NCBI RefSeq assembly: GCF_002217755.1
Contig: NZ_BCFL01000020.1
Coordinates: forward strand, 372,001-436,000
Source: Streptomyces hyaluromycini
Lineage (GTDB): Bacteria > Actinomycetota > Actinomycetes > Streptomycetales > Streptomycetaceae
Reading direction: 5' to 3'
Length of the DNA stretch: 64,000 nt
A model generated the notes under the pieces. The model ran no database searches. It was not told the DNA's origin and was given only the letters and a program-made list of their open reading frames with translations. Each line of letters starts with the position of its first letter. Position 1 is the first letter of the stretch. Position numbers and translations under genes: made by a program. Shown one piece after another: positions 48,871 through 57,895 of the stretch.

Positions 48871-50293
48871 GCGCGGTGTCGTCGATGACGAAGGACGTCT
48901 GGAGGGTCGAACCCTCGACACCGGAGAACTTGATGGTGGCCGTGGTGCCGGCCAGGGAGGAGACGTCGAAGCTCTTGAGGACGTATCCGGAGGCCGCGTT
49001 GAGGTTGGAGTACGTGGCCAGGGTGGTGGATCCGGCGGTGACCGTCAGCTTGTCGTAGGCGGTGCTGGTGGTGGTCTCCGCGGTGTCCACGTGCAGATAG
49101 AAGCTGAGCGTCGCGGAGCAGCCGGACGGAATGGTCACCGACTGGGACAGCGTGTCGGTGTGGGCGGACCCGTAGCCGTCGAGCCAGGCCTTGTAGGAGC
49201 CGGTGCGGGCCGCCTCGCTGCTGGAGTTGGTGATGACCCCGCTGCTGGCGGTCCAGGTGGTGTTGCCGGACTCGAAGCCGGGGTTGCCGAGGAGCTGGGC
49301 GGAGGTGCAGGTGCCGCCGCCACCGCCCCCACCGCCGCCACCGCTGCTGCCGCTGGACGCACCGGTGAGCCAGGCGGTGGCGTTGAGGGCGAGGGCGGCG
49401 TTGGTGGCGCCGGTGTCGTTCCAGCCGTCGTACAGCGTGTTGCCGGACTGGCCGGTGCCGTCGTCGATGGGCGAGCTGTCGCCCCAGAACGCGACCCGCC
49501 CGCTGCCGAAGGTGCTGGTGGCGAAGAAGGCTCCGGTGTTGCCGGAGTAACCGCTGCGGTACACCAGGCCCTTGACGTTGGAGTTGTCGGAGGGCTTGAG
49601 GGTGGCGGTGGTGCCGTCGGCGATGAGGCTCTTGGTGACGGTGCCGTAGGAGCCGTTCAGCACGGGGTCGCTGCTGTCGCTGATGGCGGCCGGGTAGCCG
49701 GAGCTGATGTCGAGCGTGTCGATGGAGAAGCCGAACGGGTCGGTCGAGTCGACGCTGTTGTTGGTCATCAGGTCGTTGAGGATCTCGACCGCGTCGTAGC
49801 CGTCGCTGTTGCGGTCGGCGCCGGTGTGGTCGGAGATCATGAACAGGCCGCCGCCGTTGTTCACGAAGTTCATGATGGCCGTCTTCTCGGCGGTCGTGAA
49901 CAGCGTGTTCGGCTCGGGCAGCACCAGCGCGTCGAAGTTCGACAGGTCGGTCGTCGACGAACCGCCGTAGGTGAGCGCGCTCGTCGCGGTCTTCATGCTG
50001 TAGCTGCCGGTCTTCTGGAGGGCGACGCCCCACGAGGACAGCGCGCCGGTCCAGTCCGTCTCCGAGGACGGGGAGGAGTCCTGGGCGAGCGGGTCCGGCT
50101 TGCTGGTGGAGATGATCCAGTCCGCGTTGCCGGCCTCCTCGGCATGGCCGTCGTCGAACAGGACGCGGTAGGTGGTGGCCGCGTGAGCGGGGGCGGCCGC
50201 CGTGCCGACCTGGAGGGCGGCTCCCGTGACGAGCAGTCCGAACCCGGCCAGGGCGGTGGTGAGTCTGTGGCGGGATCTGCTGGATCCAAGCAT
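48857..50293 (-). CDS. Secreted two-domain protein (glutamine-amidotransferase-like fold plus beta-sandwich)
   Basis: 478 aa; start MLGSSRSRHRL chosen because GGAGG lies 8 bp upstream. Signal peptide to about ATAAAPAHA. Residues ~45-320 resemble DUF4350/ThuA-like class I amidotransferase folds (YRVLFDDGHAEEAGNADWII, FDALVLPEPNTLFTTAEKTAIMNFVNNGGGLFMISDHTGAD). A 10-Gly linker (SSGSSGGGGGGGGGG) leads to a ~140-residue beta-sandwich (LLGNPGFESGNTTWTASSG, SGCSATLSFYLHVDT, TSFVIDDTALNV) like those on secreted actinobacterial hydrolases. Probably an extracellular carbohydrate- or wall-acting protein; enzymatic role unproven. It overlaps the end of the GH2 gene by 14 bp. Confidence 0.8.
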   Translation of the reverse strand: MLGSSRSRHRLTTALAGFGLLVTGAALQVGTAAAPAHAATTYRVLFDDGHAEEAGNADWIISTSKPDPLAQDSSPSSETDWTGALSSWGVALQKTGSYSMKTATSALTYGGSSTTDLSNFDALVLPEPNTLFTTAEKTAIMNFVNNGGGLFMISDHTGADRNSDGYDAVEILNDLMTNNSVDSTDPFGFSIDTLDISSGYPAAISDSSDPVLNGSYGTVTKSLIADGTTATLKPSDNSNVKGLVYRSGYSGNTGAFFATSTFGSGRVAFWGDSSPIDDGTGQSGNTLYDGWNDTGATNAALALNATAWLTGASSGSSGGGGGGGGGGTCTSAQLLGNPGFESGNTTWTASSGVITNSSSEAARTGSYKAWLDGYGSAHTDTLSQSVTIPSGCSATLSFYLHVDTAETTTSTAYDKLTVTAGSTTLATYSNLNAASGYVLKSFDVSSLAGTTATIKFSGVEGSTLQTSFVIDDTALNVS

Positions 50294-50510
50294 CCGGCGA
50301 ACCTCCATGAGGGGGTGGGGTAGAGGCGGTGCGGGCGCCAACTCTGCGCGCGTAGAACGTGCTTGAGATTTCTACACGCGTCGATTCATTGAAAGGTACA
50401 TGGCATGTCGGGTCGGTGAACAGAAAACCGCCGTAACAACCGGACGGGACTGCCTACGGACTGAGCGGGCAGATTGGACAGCAGCGGGGTACAGACGAAG
50501 AGGGGCGGAG

Positions 50511-50774
50511 ATGGAGATCTCGGGCATCATCAGCGCCATCATCATCGGACTCATCATCGGTGTGCTGGGGCGCCTGGTCGTCCCCGGCCGCCAGCACATC
50601 GGTGTCCTGTGGACCATCGTCGTCGGCATCGTGGCGGCACTGCTGGGGTCGGCGATCGCGGCGGGCTTCGGCGTGGCCGACACGAAGGGACCCGACTGGA
50701 TCGAGTGGTTCATCCAGATCGCACTGGCGGCGGTGGGGATCGCGGCACTGGACCGCACCAAGGCACGCCGGTGA
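50511..50774 (+). CDS. GlsB/YeaQ/YmgE-family stress membrane protein
   Basis: 87 aa, three predicted membrane helices: IISAIIIGLIIGVLGRLVVPG, IGVLWTIVVGIVAALLGSAIA and WFIQIALAAVGIAAL. The GRLVVPGRQ...LGVLWTIVVGI pattern is the transglycosylase-associated family signature. Role in envelope stress is inferred from family. AGAGGGGCGGAG gives the ribosome site. Confidence 0.9.
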   Translation: MEISGIISAIIIGLIIGVLGRLVVPGRQHIGVLWTIVVGIVAALLGSAIAAGFGVADTKGPDWIEWFIQIALAAVGIAALDRTKARR

Positions 50775-50789
50775 CCGGAGCGCGCCTCG

Positions 50790-50831
50790 CGCGCGGCGGG
50801 ACCGCACCGAGTGGTGCGGTCCCGCCGCGCG
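50790..50831. terminator. Terminator after the GlsB-like gene
   Basis: Perfect 19-bp stem (CGCGCGGCGGGACCGCACC / GGTGCGGTCCCGCCGCGCG) with a 4-base GAGT loop, 16 bp after the stop codon. It also lies downstream of the convergent GNAT gene. Confidence 0.8.
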
Positions 50832-50902
50832 GGCGCACCGCCCGGCCGCAGCCGGCCTGCTGACGGCTTGCCGATACCGCAGAGCGACACCGCTTGCCGG
50901 TC

Positions 50903-51679
50903 TCACTGCGGAGAGACGTACGGCGTGGTCGTGCTCAGGGCGTGGAAGCCCAGCCGCTCCAGGATGGGCCGGCTCGTGGGCAATGCGTCCACCTGGAGGT
51001 ACCGGCAGCCGTGCGCGGCGGCGATTCGGGCCCGGTGGGCGACGAGGGCACGGTACACACCACGCCCGCGCCACCCTTCCACCGTGCCGCCGCCCCACAG
51101 TCCGGCGAACCTCGCCCCCGGTACCAGCTCGACCCGGGCGGCGCTGACCGGCTCGTCCCCGGCGAGCGCTACCAACGCGACCACACTGTCCGGATGCTCG
51201 GCAAGTCCCGTCAGCAACCGGTGGCGCAGCCGCGAACCGTCCGTGCCGAAGGCCTTCTCGTGTACGTCCACGACGAGTTCGACGCCCGCCCGGTCCGTGG
51301 CGGGCACCACGCGTACGCCGTCCGGCAGTCCGGCGTCGAGGCTCAGCCGGGCGACCTCCCCGACCATGAGCGTCTCCTCCGGCTCCGGCGTGAACCCGGC
51401 CGCGGTCAGCCGGTCACCGAGGTCCGACGGAAGGTCGTGGCCGTAGAGCTTCCACTCGAACTCCCGCCCGTGCGCGGCGAAGAAGTCGGCCTGCTCGGCG
51501 ATCGCACGGTCCGCGGTCGCCTCGTCCAGGTCCGACCAGAGGACGCCGTTCCATCCGTCGGCGTCCGCCACCTGGCGCACCACCGCGCCCACCCGCTCGA
51601 TCCGGGCGCCGGGCCCGTCGGGCCGGGCGCCTTCGCGCATGTCACGGTCGTACAGTGCGAGCACGGTTCGATGATCCAT
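50903..51679 (-). CDS. GNAT-family acetyltransferase
   Basis: 258 aa. The N-terminal ~120 residues are a degenerate GNAT-like half (VLALYDRDMREGARPDGPGA, DFFAAHGREFEWKLYGHDLPSDL). The C-terminal half is an active-looking GNAT domain with acetyl-CoA motif VEGWRGRGVYRALVAHRARIAAAHGCRYLQVDA and LERLGFHALST. Such two-half GNATs are frequent in Streptomyces. Substrate unknown. Confidence 0.88.
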   Translation of the reverse strand: MDHRTVLALYDRDMREGARPDGPGARIERVGAVVRQVADADGWNGVLWSDLDEATADRAIAEQADFFAAHGREFEWKLYGHDLPSDLGDRLTAAGFTPEPEETLMVGEVARLSLDAGLPDGVRVVPATDRAGVELVVDVHEKAFGTDGSRLRHRLLTGLAEHPDSVVALVALAGDEPVSAARVELVPGARFAGLWGGGTVEGWRGRGVYRALVAHRARIAAAHGCRYLQVDALPTSRPILERLGFHALSTTTPYVSPQ

Positions 51680-51752
51680 CCGGGCACTCCACCATCCGGG
51701 CGCGACGACGGCAACCGCATTACCGGGTGGCCGCCGACCGCCCGGGTGACGG

Positions 51753-52607
51753 TCAGCCCAGTTCGAGCGTCGTGACGCCGAAGACCCGCTCGCGGGCGTG
51801 GTCGCGGACCGGGCCCGTGTACATGCGGGCGGTCTCGAACGAGGGGGTGAAGCCGGCCGCCTCGGCGAGTGCGACGCCGGCCGTGCTGGTCTCGGGTACG
51901 TCGATGGCGACCTGGCTGCCCGCCGCCTCGGCGGTGAGGGCGGTGAACAGGGCGCGGGCGTCCTCGGCGGTGTCGGCGAAGAGGGGGCCGATGCGCAGGG
52001 TGTCGCGGCCGGGGCGGAGCACGCCGTAGCCGGTGAGGCGGTCGCCGTCGTGGCGGACGAGCGCCTTGTGCCCGGGGCCGGTCAGCCACGCGGCCACGAA
52101 GCGCGGCCGGTCGGCCGGGCAGCAGGCGCTGTCGTACGCCGTGACGGCGGCCAGGTCGGCGGCGCGGGCGGGCCGGACGCCGGCCGGGGTCTCGGCGGCG
52201 GGGGCCTCGCCCACGAACCGGGCGGTGCGGTGGGCGAGTTCGAAGCCGGACTGGCGGTAGTTGTCCTGCTGGGCCACCACGCCGTCCAGGCCGACGGTGC
52301 GGTTGCCGGCGTGGGCGAGCGCGGTCTTCCAGGTGGTGAGGCCGTGGCCCTGGCCGCGCAGGTCGGGGCGGACCAGATACCAGCCCAGGAAGGCGTAGTC
52401 GGCGCCGTAGTTGACGACGGAGACGGCCGACACCGGTTCGCCGTCGACCCGGCCGACGAAGAAACCGTCGGGGTCCTGGGCGAAGAAGGCGGTGGTGTCG
52501 GACAGCCCGGGATTCCAGCCCTCGTCCGCTGCCCAGCCGACGATCACCGGCCAGTCGTCGGGGGTGGCCCGGGTGACGACGAGGTCCTGGGGGGCCCGAG
52601 AGGCCAT
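51753..52607 (-). CDS. Tandem-domain GNAT acetyltransferase
   Basis: 284 aa from MASRAPQDLVVTRATPDDW. First GNAT domain with VRPDLRGQGHGLTTWKTALAHAG (the Q/R-x2-G-x-G/A acetyl-CoA loop) and a second one (PARAADLAAVTAYDSACC, GYGVLRPGRDTLRIGPLFAD), ending in the usual VFGVTTLELG. The longer frame to 52658 is unlikely, since GGAG precedes the chosen ATG. A 32-bp tandem array begins ~110 bp upstream of the start. Confidence 0.88.
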   Translation of the reverse strand: MASRAPQDLVVTRATPDDWPVIVGWAADEGWNPGLSDTTAFFAQDPDGFFVGRVDGEPVSAVSVVNYGADYAFLGWYLVRPDLRGQGHGLTTWKTALAHAGNRTVGLDGVVAQQDNYRQSGFELAHRTARFVGEAPAAETPAGVRPARAADLAAVTAYDSACCPADRPRFVAAWLTGPGHKALVRHDGDRLTGYGVLRPGRDTLRIGPLFADTAEDARALFTALTAEAAGSQVAIDVPETSTAGVALAEAAGFTPSFETARMYTGPVRDHARERVFGVTTLELG

Positions 52608-52716
52608 CGATGCGCTCCATTCCGTAGCGGGGTCCGACCGCGCGGCGACCGGCGCCACGCGCCCGCAGCATCCTTCCCGATCACCGGGCGCCGTGCCACG
52701 GCGGGATCAAGCCGTT

Positions 52717-52892
52717 GACGTGCGCCACGAGCGACTGGCACCGCAGGCGACGTGCACCACGAACGGCCGGCACCGCAGGCGACGTACGCCACGAACGGCC
52801 GGCACCGCAGGCGACGTACGCCACGAACGGCCGGCACCGCAGGCGACGTACGCCACGAACGGCCGGCACCGCAGGCGACGTGCACCACGAGC
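52717..52892. repeat. 32-bp tandem repeat array, about 5.5 units
   Basis: Units begin at 52717, 52749, 52781, 52813, 52845 and 52877. The consensus begins GACGTACGCCACGAACGG and continues CCGGCACCGCAGGC. The middle three units are identical, while the outer ones carry GTGC for GTAC and other changes. The period is not a multiple of three and the frames across it on both strands are low-complexity, so it is not coding. It sits in a 450-bp gap between a GNAT gene and the chaplin terminator. Confidence 0.9.
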
Positions 52893-53011
52893 GAGGTGCA
52901 CGCCGAGCGGTGCACCCGACCGGCGACCTGGTCGGCGGCGGCTCGCTCGGCAGGGCGTGCCGGTACCCGGGCCGGCCGCTCGGCGCGGGGGCCGCCGGGC
53001 ACGCGCACGAC

Positions 53012-53045
53012 GCAGGCCCCACCGGTCGGGTCCGGTGGGGCCTGC
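53012..53045 (-). terminator. Terminator after the chaplin gene
   Basis: Perfect 14-bp arms GCAGGCCCCACCGG / CCGGTGGGGCCTGC with a 6-base loop, 14 bp beyond the chaplin stop. Confidence 0.8.
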
Positions 53046-53059
53046 CGATGCGCGGCGCG

Positions 53060-53815
53060 TCAACCGGCGCTGGTATCACGTCGGCCGGTCAGCGCGTCCG
53101 GCCCCGGGCGGAAGCGCCGGTGCAGGGCGGTCCCGGCGAGGAGCAGCGCCGCGCTGCCCGCCACGGCGGCGCCGGTGAGGTCCGTGCCGGTGTGGGCGAG
53201 GGTGGCCTCGGCCGGCGGCGCGGCGGGGTGGTGCGCCTTGGGTACCTCGTGGGTCTTCGGCGGCGCCGGGGCCGGCGGCTCGGGAGCGGGCGGCTCGGCC
53301 GGCGGCTTGACGGTGGGCGGGGTGGGCGGCTCCGGGGTGGGGTGCTTCGGCGGGCTCGGGTGGTCGCCGGAGGTGTTCACGCAGGTGTTGCCGGCCGCCG
53401 GGTTCAAGAGCCCCACCACGTTCACGGTGTTCCCGCACCCGCTCACCGGGACGTCCACCGGCAACTGGACACCGTTGCCGGAGACCACCCCGGGCGAGTC
53501 CTTCTCGGCGCCCTGCGCGGACGCGCCACCGGACGTGGCCGAGCCGCCTGGAGCGCCGTGACCGGCGTCGCCGCCGCCCTCGTTCACGCAGGTGTTGCCG
53601 GCCGCCGGGTTCAAGAGCCCCACCACGTTCACGGTGTTCCCGCACACGCTCACCGGGACGTCCACCGGCAACTGGACACCGTTGCCGGAGACCACCCCGG
53701 GCGAACCGGCCGCGATTCCGTCCGCGCCCGCGTCGGCCCAGGCCGGCACCGCCACGGCCATCGCACCGGAGGCGGCAGCGACGGCGATCACACCGTTTCG
53801 GGTAACCCGTTTCAT
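53060..53815 (-). CDS. Long chaplin with two chaplin domains and sortase signal
   Basis: 251 aa from MKRVTRNGVIAVAAASG. A Sec signal (to about PAWA) is followed by two chaplin domains, each SPGVVSGNGVQLPVDVPVS then CGNTVNVVGLLNPAAGNTC, with two Cys apiece. A Pro-rich wall spanner (PKHPTPEPPTPPTVKPP) leads to the sorting signal LAHTG, a hydrophobic helix and RRFRPG. This is the ChpA/B/C class: exported amyloid-forming coat proteins covalently anchored by sortase during aerial growth. The two domain-coding segments are almost identical DNA. Expression should be developmentally controlled. Confidence 0.96.
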   Translation of the reverse strand: MKRVTRNGVIAVAAASGAMAVAVPAWADAGADGIAAGSPGVVSGNGVQLPVDVPVSVCGNTVNVVGLLNPAAGNTCVNEGGGDAGHGAPGGSATSGGASAQGAEKDSPGVVSGNGVQLPVDVPVSGCGNTVNVVGLLNPAAGNTCVNTSGDHPSPPKHPTPEPPTPPTVKPPAEPPAPEPPAPAPPKTHEVPKAHHPAAPPAEATLAHTGTDLTGAAVAGSAALLLAGTALHRRFRPGPDALTGRRDTSAG

Positions 53816-54095
53816 AGGTTCCCTGCCTTCCAGACATGATTGCGGGCGCTCGCCCGCGACCGTTAAACGCATACGAAACCATGTGAGTTATGGCTTATTT
53901 ACCTTTCACCCCATCGAGTGACACTGCTCTCGAACCGACAGCAAAAGCATGCAAGGGCACTGAAACGGATGATCGCGCGGAGAATACGGCGCCCCGGCTC
54001 GCCCCGCTCGCCGGGAGGCAGGCTCCGCGGAGTCCGCTTATGGTGAGCGAAAGCCCTGTATCCGGTCCGCCACGGAGCGTCTCTGGAGGCCCTCG
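53816..54095. promoter_or_regulatory. Divergent promoter region, chaplin / aminopeptidase
   Basis: 280 bp between divergent starts, markedly lower in GC around 53861-53960 than the neighbours (ACGCATACGAAACCATGTGAG). No operator was recognised. Confidence 0.4.
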
Positions 54096-55730
54096 ATGCC
54101 TGCCGTGCCCCGTACCCGGCCCGTCCTGCGGCGCTGCGCCGGCGCCGGCGCCGTGGCGCTGGCCCTGCTGGGCGCCGGGCTGCCCGCGACCGGGGCCGCG
54201 GCGACGGCTGCGGCTGCTGCGGCGGCGGGTGGCAAGCAGCCGGACCTGACCCGGTTCTACCGGCAGAAGGCCAGGTGGACGGCGTGCAAGGACGGCGAGC
54301 TGCCCAAGGACATGCAGTGCGCCAAGGTCACCGTCCCCCTCGACTACGCGCGGCCGGCCGAGGGCACCCTCGATCTGGCGCTGTCCCGCTACCGGGCGAC
54401 CGGGGAGTCGCGGGGCTCGGTGCTGCTGAACTTCGGCGGTCCCGGCGGCTCGGGCGTCAGCCAGCTCGGACTGGACGGCAAGAACTTCATGAGCCTGACC
54501 AACGGCTACGACGTGGTCGGCTTCGATCCGCGCGGAGTCGGCCGCTCCTCCCCCGTGAGCTGCGGCGACGGCCCCGGCCAGTCCTCGGACGGCGCCAACG
54601 ACGACGAGCCCCCCGACGTGGCGCATCCGCAGGCCCTGATGAAGGCGCTGAAGCAGCTGACGGTGCGCTGCACCAGGAACTCCGGGCCCGTGCTGTCCCA
54701 CATAGGCACCGTGAACGCCTCCCGGGACCTGGACGTCATCCGCCAGGCGCTCGGCGACCGGAAGCTGAACTACCTGGGCTTCTCCTACGGCACCAGGCTC
54801 GGCGCGGTGTACGCGGCGCAGTTCCCGCACAACGTGGGCCGGATGGCGCTGGACGGTGTGGACACGCTGACCGAGTCGCTGGCCGAGCAGGGCGTGGCCG
54901 GTGCCCGTGGGCAGCAGACGGCGCTGGACGACTTCCTCGACTGGTGCGTCACCGACCTGGGGTGCCCGTTCGGTCAGGACCGGCGCAAGGCCGGCGAGGC
55001 GGTCCTGAAGCTGGTGCGCTCCCTGGACGAGGACCCGGTGCCCTCCGACTTCGGCGGTCCGTTCACCGGCCAGGACCTGGTGGACGCCATCGGGCAGGGG
55101 CTGTACGGCAAGGAGCTGTGGCCGAAGCTGGAGCGGGCGCTGTCCTCACTGGTCGACGACGGGGACACCCGGGGGGTGCAGAACCTCGCGGCCGGCGGCC
55201 ACGCGCCGCCGCCCGGGCGCGGGCCCGACGGCGGGCTGGTGAACAGCTCGGACATCCCCGTGGACAACCTGTCGGCCGCGCTGATGGCGATCAACTGCGC
55301 CGACGACCCGGACCGGCCGAGCGCCCGGCAGCTCACCTCGGACATCGCCCGGCTGCGCAAGGCCTACGAGCAGGCGTCCCCGGTGTTCGGCCGGTTCCGG
55401 CTGACGCAGGTGCTGCTCTGCTACGGCCGGCCGCGCGGCACGGACTTCATCCGCGACGAGGTGAAGGACGTGCCCTCGGCACGGATGCTCCTTGTGGGCA
55501 CTCGCGGTGACCCGGCGACGCCGTACAGCTGGACGGTCGAGACGGCGAAACGGCTCGGTCCGTCGGCCGTGGTGCTGGACAACAGGGGCGACGGCCACAC
55601 CGGGTACACGTCGTCCCCGTGCGTGCACGGCAAGGTGGACGACTTCCTGCTGTACGGCACGCTGCCGGCCGACGGCAGCTCCTGCCCGGCGGACGGTGAC
55701 GGCGGCGCCGTCACCGGCTCGTCGGGCTGA
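54096..55730 (+). CDS. Secreted tripeptidyl aminopeptidase-like alpha/beta hydrolase
   Basis: 544 aa. An Ala-rich signal peptide (to ~45) is followed by an alpha/beta hydrolase of the Streptomyces SlpD/SlpE-Tap type: SVLLNFGGPGGSGVSQ oxyanion segment, YLGFSYGTRLGAVYAAQFP with the nucleophile Ser, and a TAP-type C-terminal domain with MLLVGTRGDPATPY (Asp) and RGDGHTGY (His). It is expected to remove N-terminal tripeptides or act on peptide substrates outside the cell. GGAGG is 8 bp upstream of the ATG. Confidence 0.92.
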   Translation: MPAVPRTRPVLRRCAGAGAVALALLGAGLPATGAAATAAAAAAAGGKQPDLTRFYRQKARWTACKDGELPKDMQCAKVTVPLDYARPAEGTLDLALSRYRATGESRGSVLLNFGGPGGSGVSQLGLDGKNFMSLTNGYDVVGFDPRGVGRSSPVSCGDGPGQSSDGANDDEPPDVAHPQALMKALKQLTVRCTRNSGPVLSHIGTVNASRDLDVIRQALGDRKLNYLGFSYGTRLGAVYAAQFPHNVGRMALDGVDTLTESLAEQGVAGARGQQTALDDFLDWCVTDLGCPFGQDRRKAGEAVLKLVRSLDEDPVPSDFGGPFTGQDLVDAIGQGLYGKELWPKLERALSSLVDDGDTRGVQNLAAGGHAPPPGRGPDGGLVNSSDIPVDNLSAALMAINCADDPDRPSARQLTSDIARLRKAYEQASPVFGRFRLTQVLLCYGRPRGTDFIRDEVKDVPSARMLLVGTRGDPATPYSWTVETAKRLGPSAVVLDNRGDGHTGYTSSPCVHGKVDDFLLYGTLPADGSSCPADGDGGAVTGSSG

Positions 55731-55733
55731 GGC

Positions 55734-57572
55734 TCAGGCGAGGGTGAGCTCCGGGTCGTAGAGGTCGAGCCACTGGGCCAGGTCGAGGGTGCGTTCCAGG
55801 CCGCGCCGGTCGGCCTGGGTGCTCAGTTCGGTCCGGCGGGCCGCCCGGTCCGCCTTCTCGCGGTCGACGAGGTCGAAGACCCGGTGGCCGGGCCGGGCCA
55901 GCAGATCCTTGACCTGGTCCTGGAGGGCACGGCCGTACTCCGGGTCCTGGGTGGACGGGTAGGGGCTCTTGACCCGGTCGTACACGGACTGCGGGAGGAC
56001 GTCCCGGGTGGCCTCGCGCAGCAGGGTCTTCTCGCGGCCGTCGAAGGACTTGAGGGACCAGGGCGCGTTGTAGACGTACTCGACGAGCCGGTGGTCGCAG
56101 AACGGCACCCGGACCTCCAGGCCGACGGCCATGCTCATCCGGTCCTTGCGGTCGAGCAGGGCGCGCACGAAGCGGGTGAGGTGCAGGTGGCTCATGCGGC
56201 GCATGCGGTACTCGAAGTCGCTCTCGCCGTCGAGGCGCTGGATGCCGGCGACGGCGGAGTGGTAGGCGTCGGCGACGTAGTGCTCCAGGTCCAGGGACTT
56301 GGCGAGGTCCGCGCGCAGGACGTCGGAGTCGTCGCCGAAGTGCCGGGCGAACTGGAAGAGCCAGGGGAAGGTGTCGGCGGTGCGGGCCCCCTCGTCGAAG
56401 AACTGCAGGTAGCCGCCGAACACCTCGTCGGCGGACTCCCCGGACAGGGCGACGGTGGACTGGTCGCGGACGGCCCGGAACAGCAGCAGGAGCGAGGTGT
56501 CCATGTCGCCGAACCCGGCCGGCAGGTCGCGGGCCCGGATCACCCGTTCGCGGACCGCGGGGTCGGCGAGGCTCGCCACGTCGAGGACGATGTCCTGGTG
56601 GTCGGTGCGGGCGAGCCGGGCCACGTCGTGCACGAAGGGCGTGTCGGGGGTGGAGCGCAGTTCGTCGGCGACGAAGTTGTCGGTCCGGCCGACGAAGTCG
56701 ACGGCGAAGCTGCGGACCTTCTCGCCGTGCACGGCGAGCTGCCGGGCGGCGAGGGCGGTCATGGCGGAGGAGTCCAGACCGCCGGAGAGCAGGGTGCAGC
56801 GGGGCACGTCGGCGACCAGCTGGCGGCGCACGATGTCGTCGAGGAGTTCGCGGACGGTGGCGACGGTGGTGTCGCGGTCGTCGGGGTGCGGGCGGGTCTC
56901 CAGGCGCCAGTAGGCCCGGGCGCGCAGGCCGTCGCGGTCGACGGTGACGACGGTGCCGGGCTCCACCTCGCGCATGCCCTCCCAGACGGCGTGGCCGGGG
57001 GTCTTGACCATGGTGAAGAGCTCGCGCAGCCCGTCCAGGCCGACCCGGGGGCGGACCAGCGGGTTGGCCAGGATCGCCTTGGGCTCGGAGCCGAACAGCA
57101 CGCCGTCCGGGGTCGGGTACAGGTAGAAGGGCTTGATGCCCATGCGGTCGCGGATCATCACGAGTTTGTCGTGCCGGCCGTCCCAGACGGCGAAGGCGTA
57201 CATGCCGTTGAGCCGCTCGGCGACGGTGTCGCCCCACTCCACATAGCCGCGGAGCACGACCTCGGTGTCCGAGTCGGTGGTGAACTCGTGGCCCCGGGCG
57301 GCGAGTTCGCGGCGCAGCTCGGTGAAGTTGTAGGCCTCCCCGGAGTAGACCATCGCGACGGTGCCGTCCGGGGTGCGGACGGTCATCGGCTGGCGGCCGC
57401 CGGGCAGGTCGATGATCGCGAGCCGGCGGTGCCCCAGGGCGGCGGGACCCTCGCTCCAGGTGCCCCGGTCGTCGGGACCGCGGCAGGCCATGGTCTCCGT
57501 CATTGCATCCAATGCGCGCGTCTCGGTGGTGAGGTCACGGTCGAAGGAGACCCAGCCGGTGATGCCACACAT
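55734..57572 (-). CDS. asnB: Asparagine synthetase (glutamine-hydrolysing)
   Basis: 612 aa. N-terminal glutaminase begins MCGITGWVSFD with the nucleophile Cys2; ALGHRRLAIIDLPGGRQPM and VYSGEAYNFTELRRELAARGHEF are standard. The synthetase part has LLSGGLDSSAMTALAA (ATP pyrophosphatase loop SGGLDSS) and VALSGESADEVFGGYLQF. Asp + Gln + ATP gives Asn. Streptomyces has several AsnB-like proteins, some in antibiotic or wall pathways; none of those genes are around. Stops of this gene and the aminopeptidase are 3 bp apart. Confidence 0.95.
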   Translation of the reverse strand: MCGITGWVSFDRDLTTETRALDAMTETMACRGPDDRGTWSEGPAALGHRRLAIIDLPGGRQPMTVRTPDGTVAMVYSGEAYNFTELRRELAARGHEFTTDSDTEVVLRGYVEWGDTVAERLNGMYAFAVWDGRHDKLVMIRDRMGIKPFYLYPTPDGVLFGSEPKAILANPLVRPRVGLDGLRELFTMVKTPGHAVWEGMREVEPGTVVTVDRDGLRARAYWRLETRPHPDDRDTTVATVRELLDDIVRRQLVADVPRCTLLSGGLDSSAMTALAARQLAVHGEKVRSFAVDFVGRTDNFVADELRSTPDTPFVHDVARLARTDHQDIVLDVASLADPAVRERVIRARDLPAGFGDMDTSLLLLFRAVRDQSTVALSGESADEVFGGYLQFFDEGARTADTFPWLFQFARHFGDDSDVLRADLAKSLDLEHYVADAYHSAVAGIQRLDGESDFEYRMRRMSHLHLTRFVRALLDRKDRMSMAVGLEVRVPFCDHRLVEYVYNAPWSLKSFDGREKTLLREATRDVLPQSVYDRVKSPYPSTQDPEYGRALQDQVKDLLARPGHRVFDLVDREKADRAARRTELSTQADRRGLERTLDLAQWLDLYDPELTLA

Positions 57573-57895
57573 GCGCTACCTCCTGCTGCCGGTCTGCCGG
57601 ACAACACGCGCCACCTGCGGTTCCATGGCGGAGGCAATTGCCCGAGCGAACCACTTGTATTCAGCACCTATATAGCGAGCGTGCGCCCGGGATGCCGCCC
57701 GGTCAACCTGGACGTAACACGAACGGAGTACCCCAGCCTCGATTTCGGACGCGCTTTGCCCGCGCGAGGGCCGCGGACCCGCCGCACTTCGGGCTCCGTC
57801 CGCCCGGAACCGGCCAAGCGCAAAAAGTTCCTCAAACGGGTCGGCGCCGCGGCTTTCGCCGGGCGCCGGTCACCTGGTGCTGTCGGGGGCTCGCG
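57573..57895. other. Gene-free stretch upstream of asnB
   Basis: 323 bp. It holds the asnB promoter region (a CTATATAG-type element on the minus strand near 57670-57677) and the 3' flank of the next minus-strand gene. No ORF, repeat or clear hairpin was recognised. Confidence 0.4.

Noticed and set aside
52717..52892. CRISPR array
   Set aside because: Units abut each other with no unique spacers, and no cas genes are present.
52707..53063. ORFs across the 32-bp repeats
   Set aside because: They only reflect the repeat period (three-frame cycling of one peptide block) and have no start with a ribosome site.
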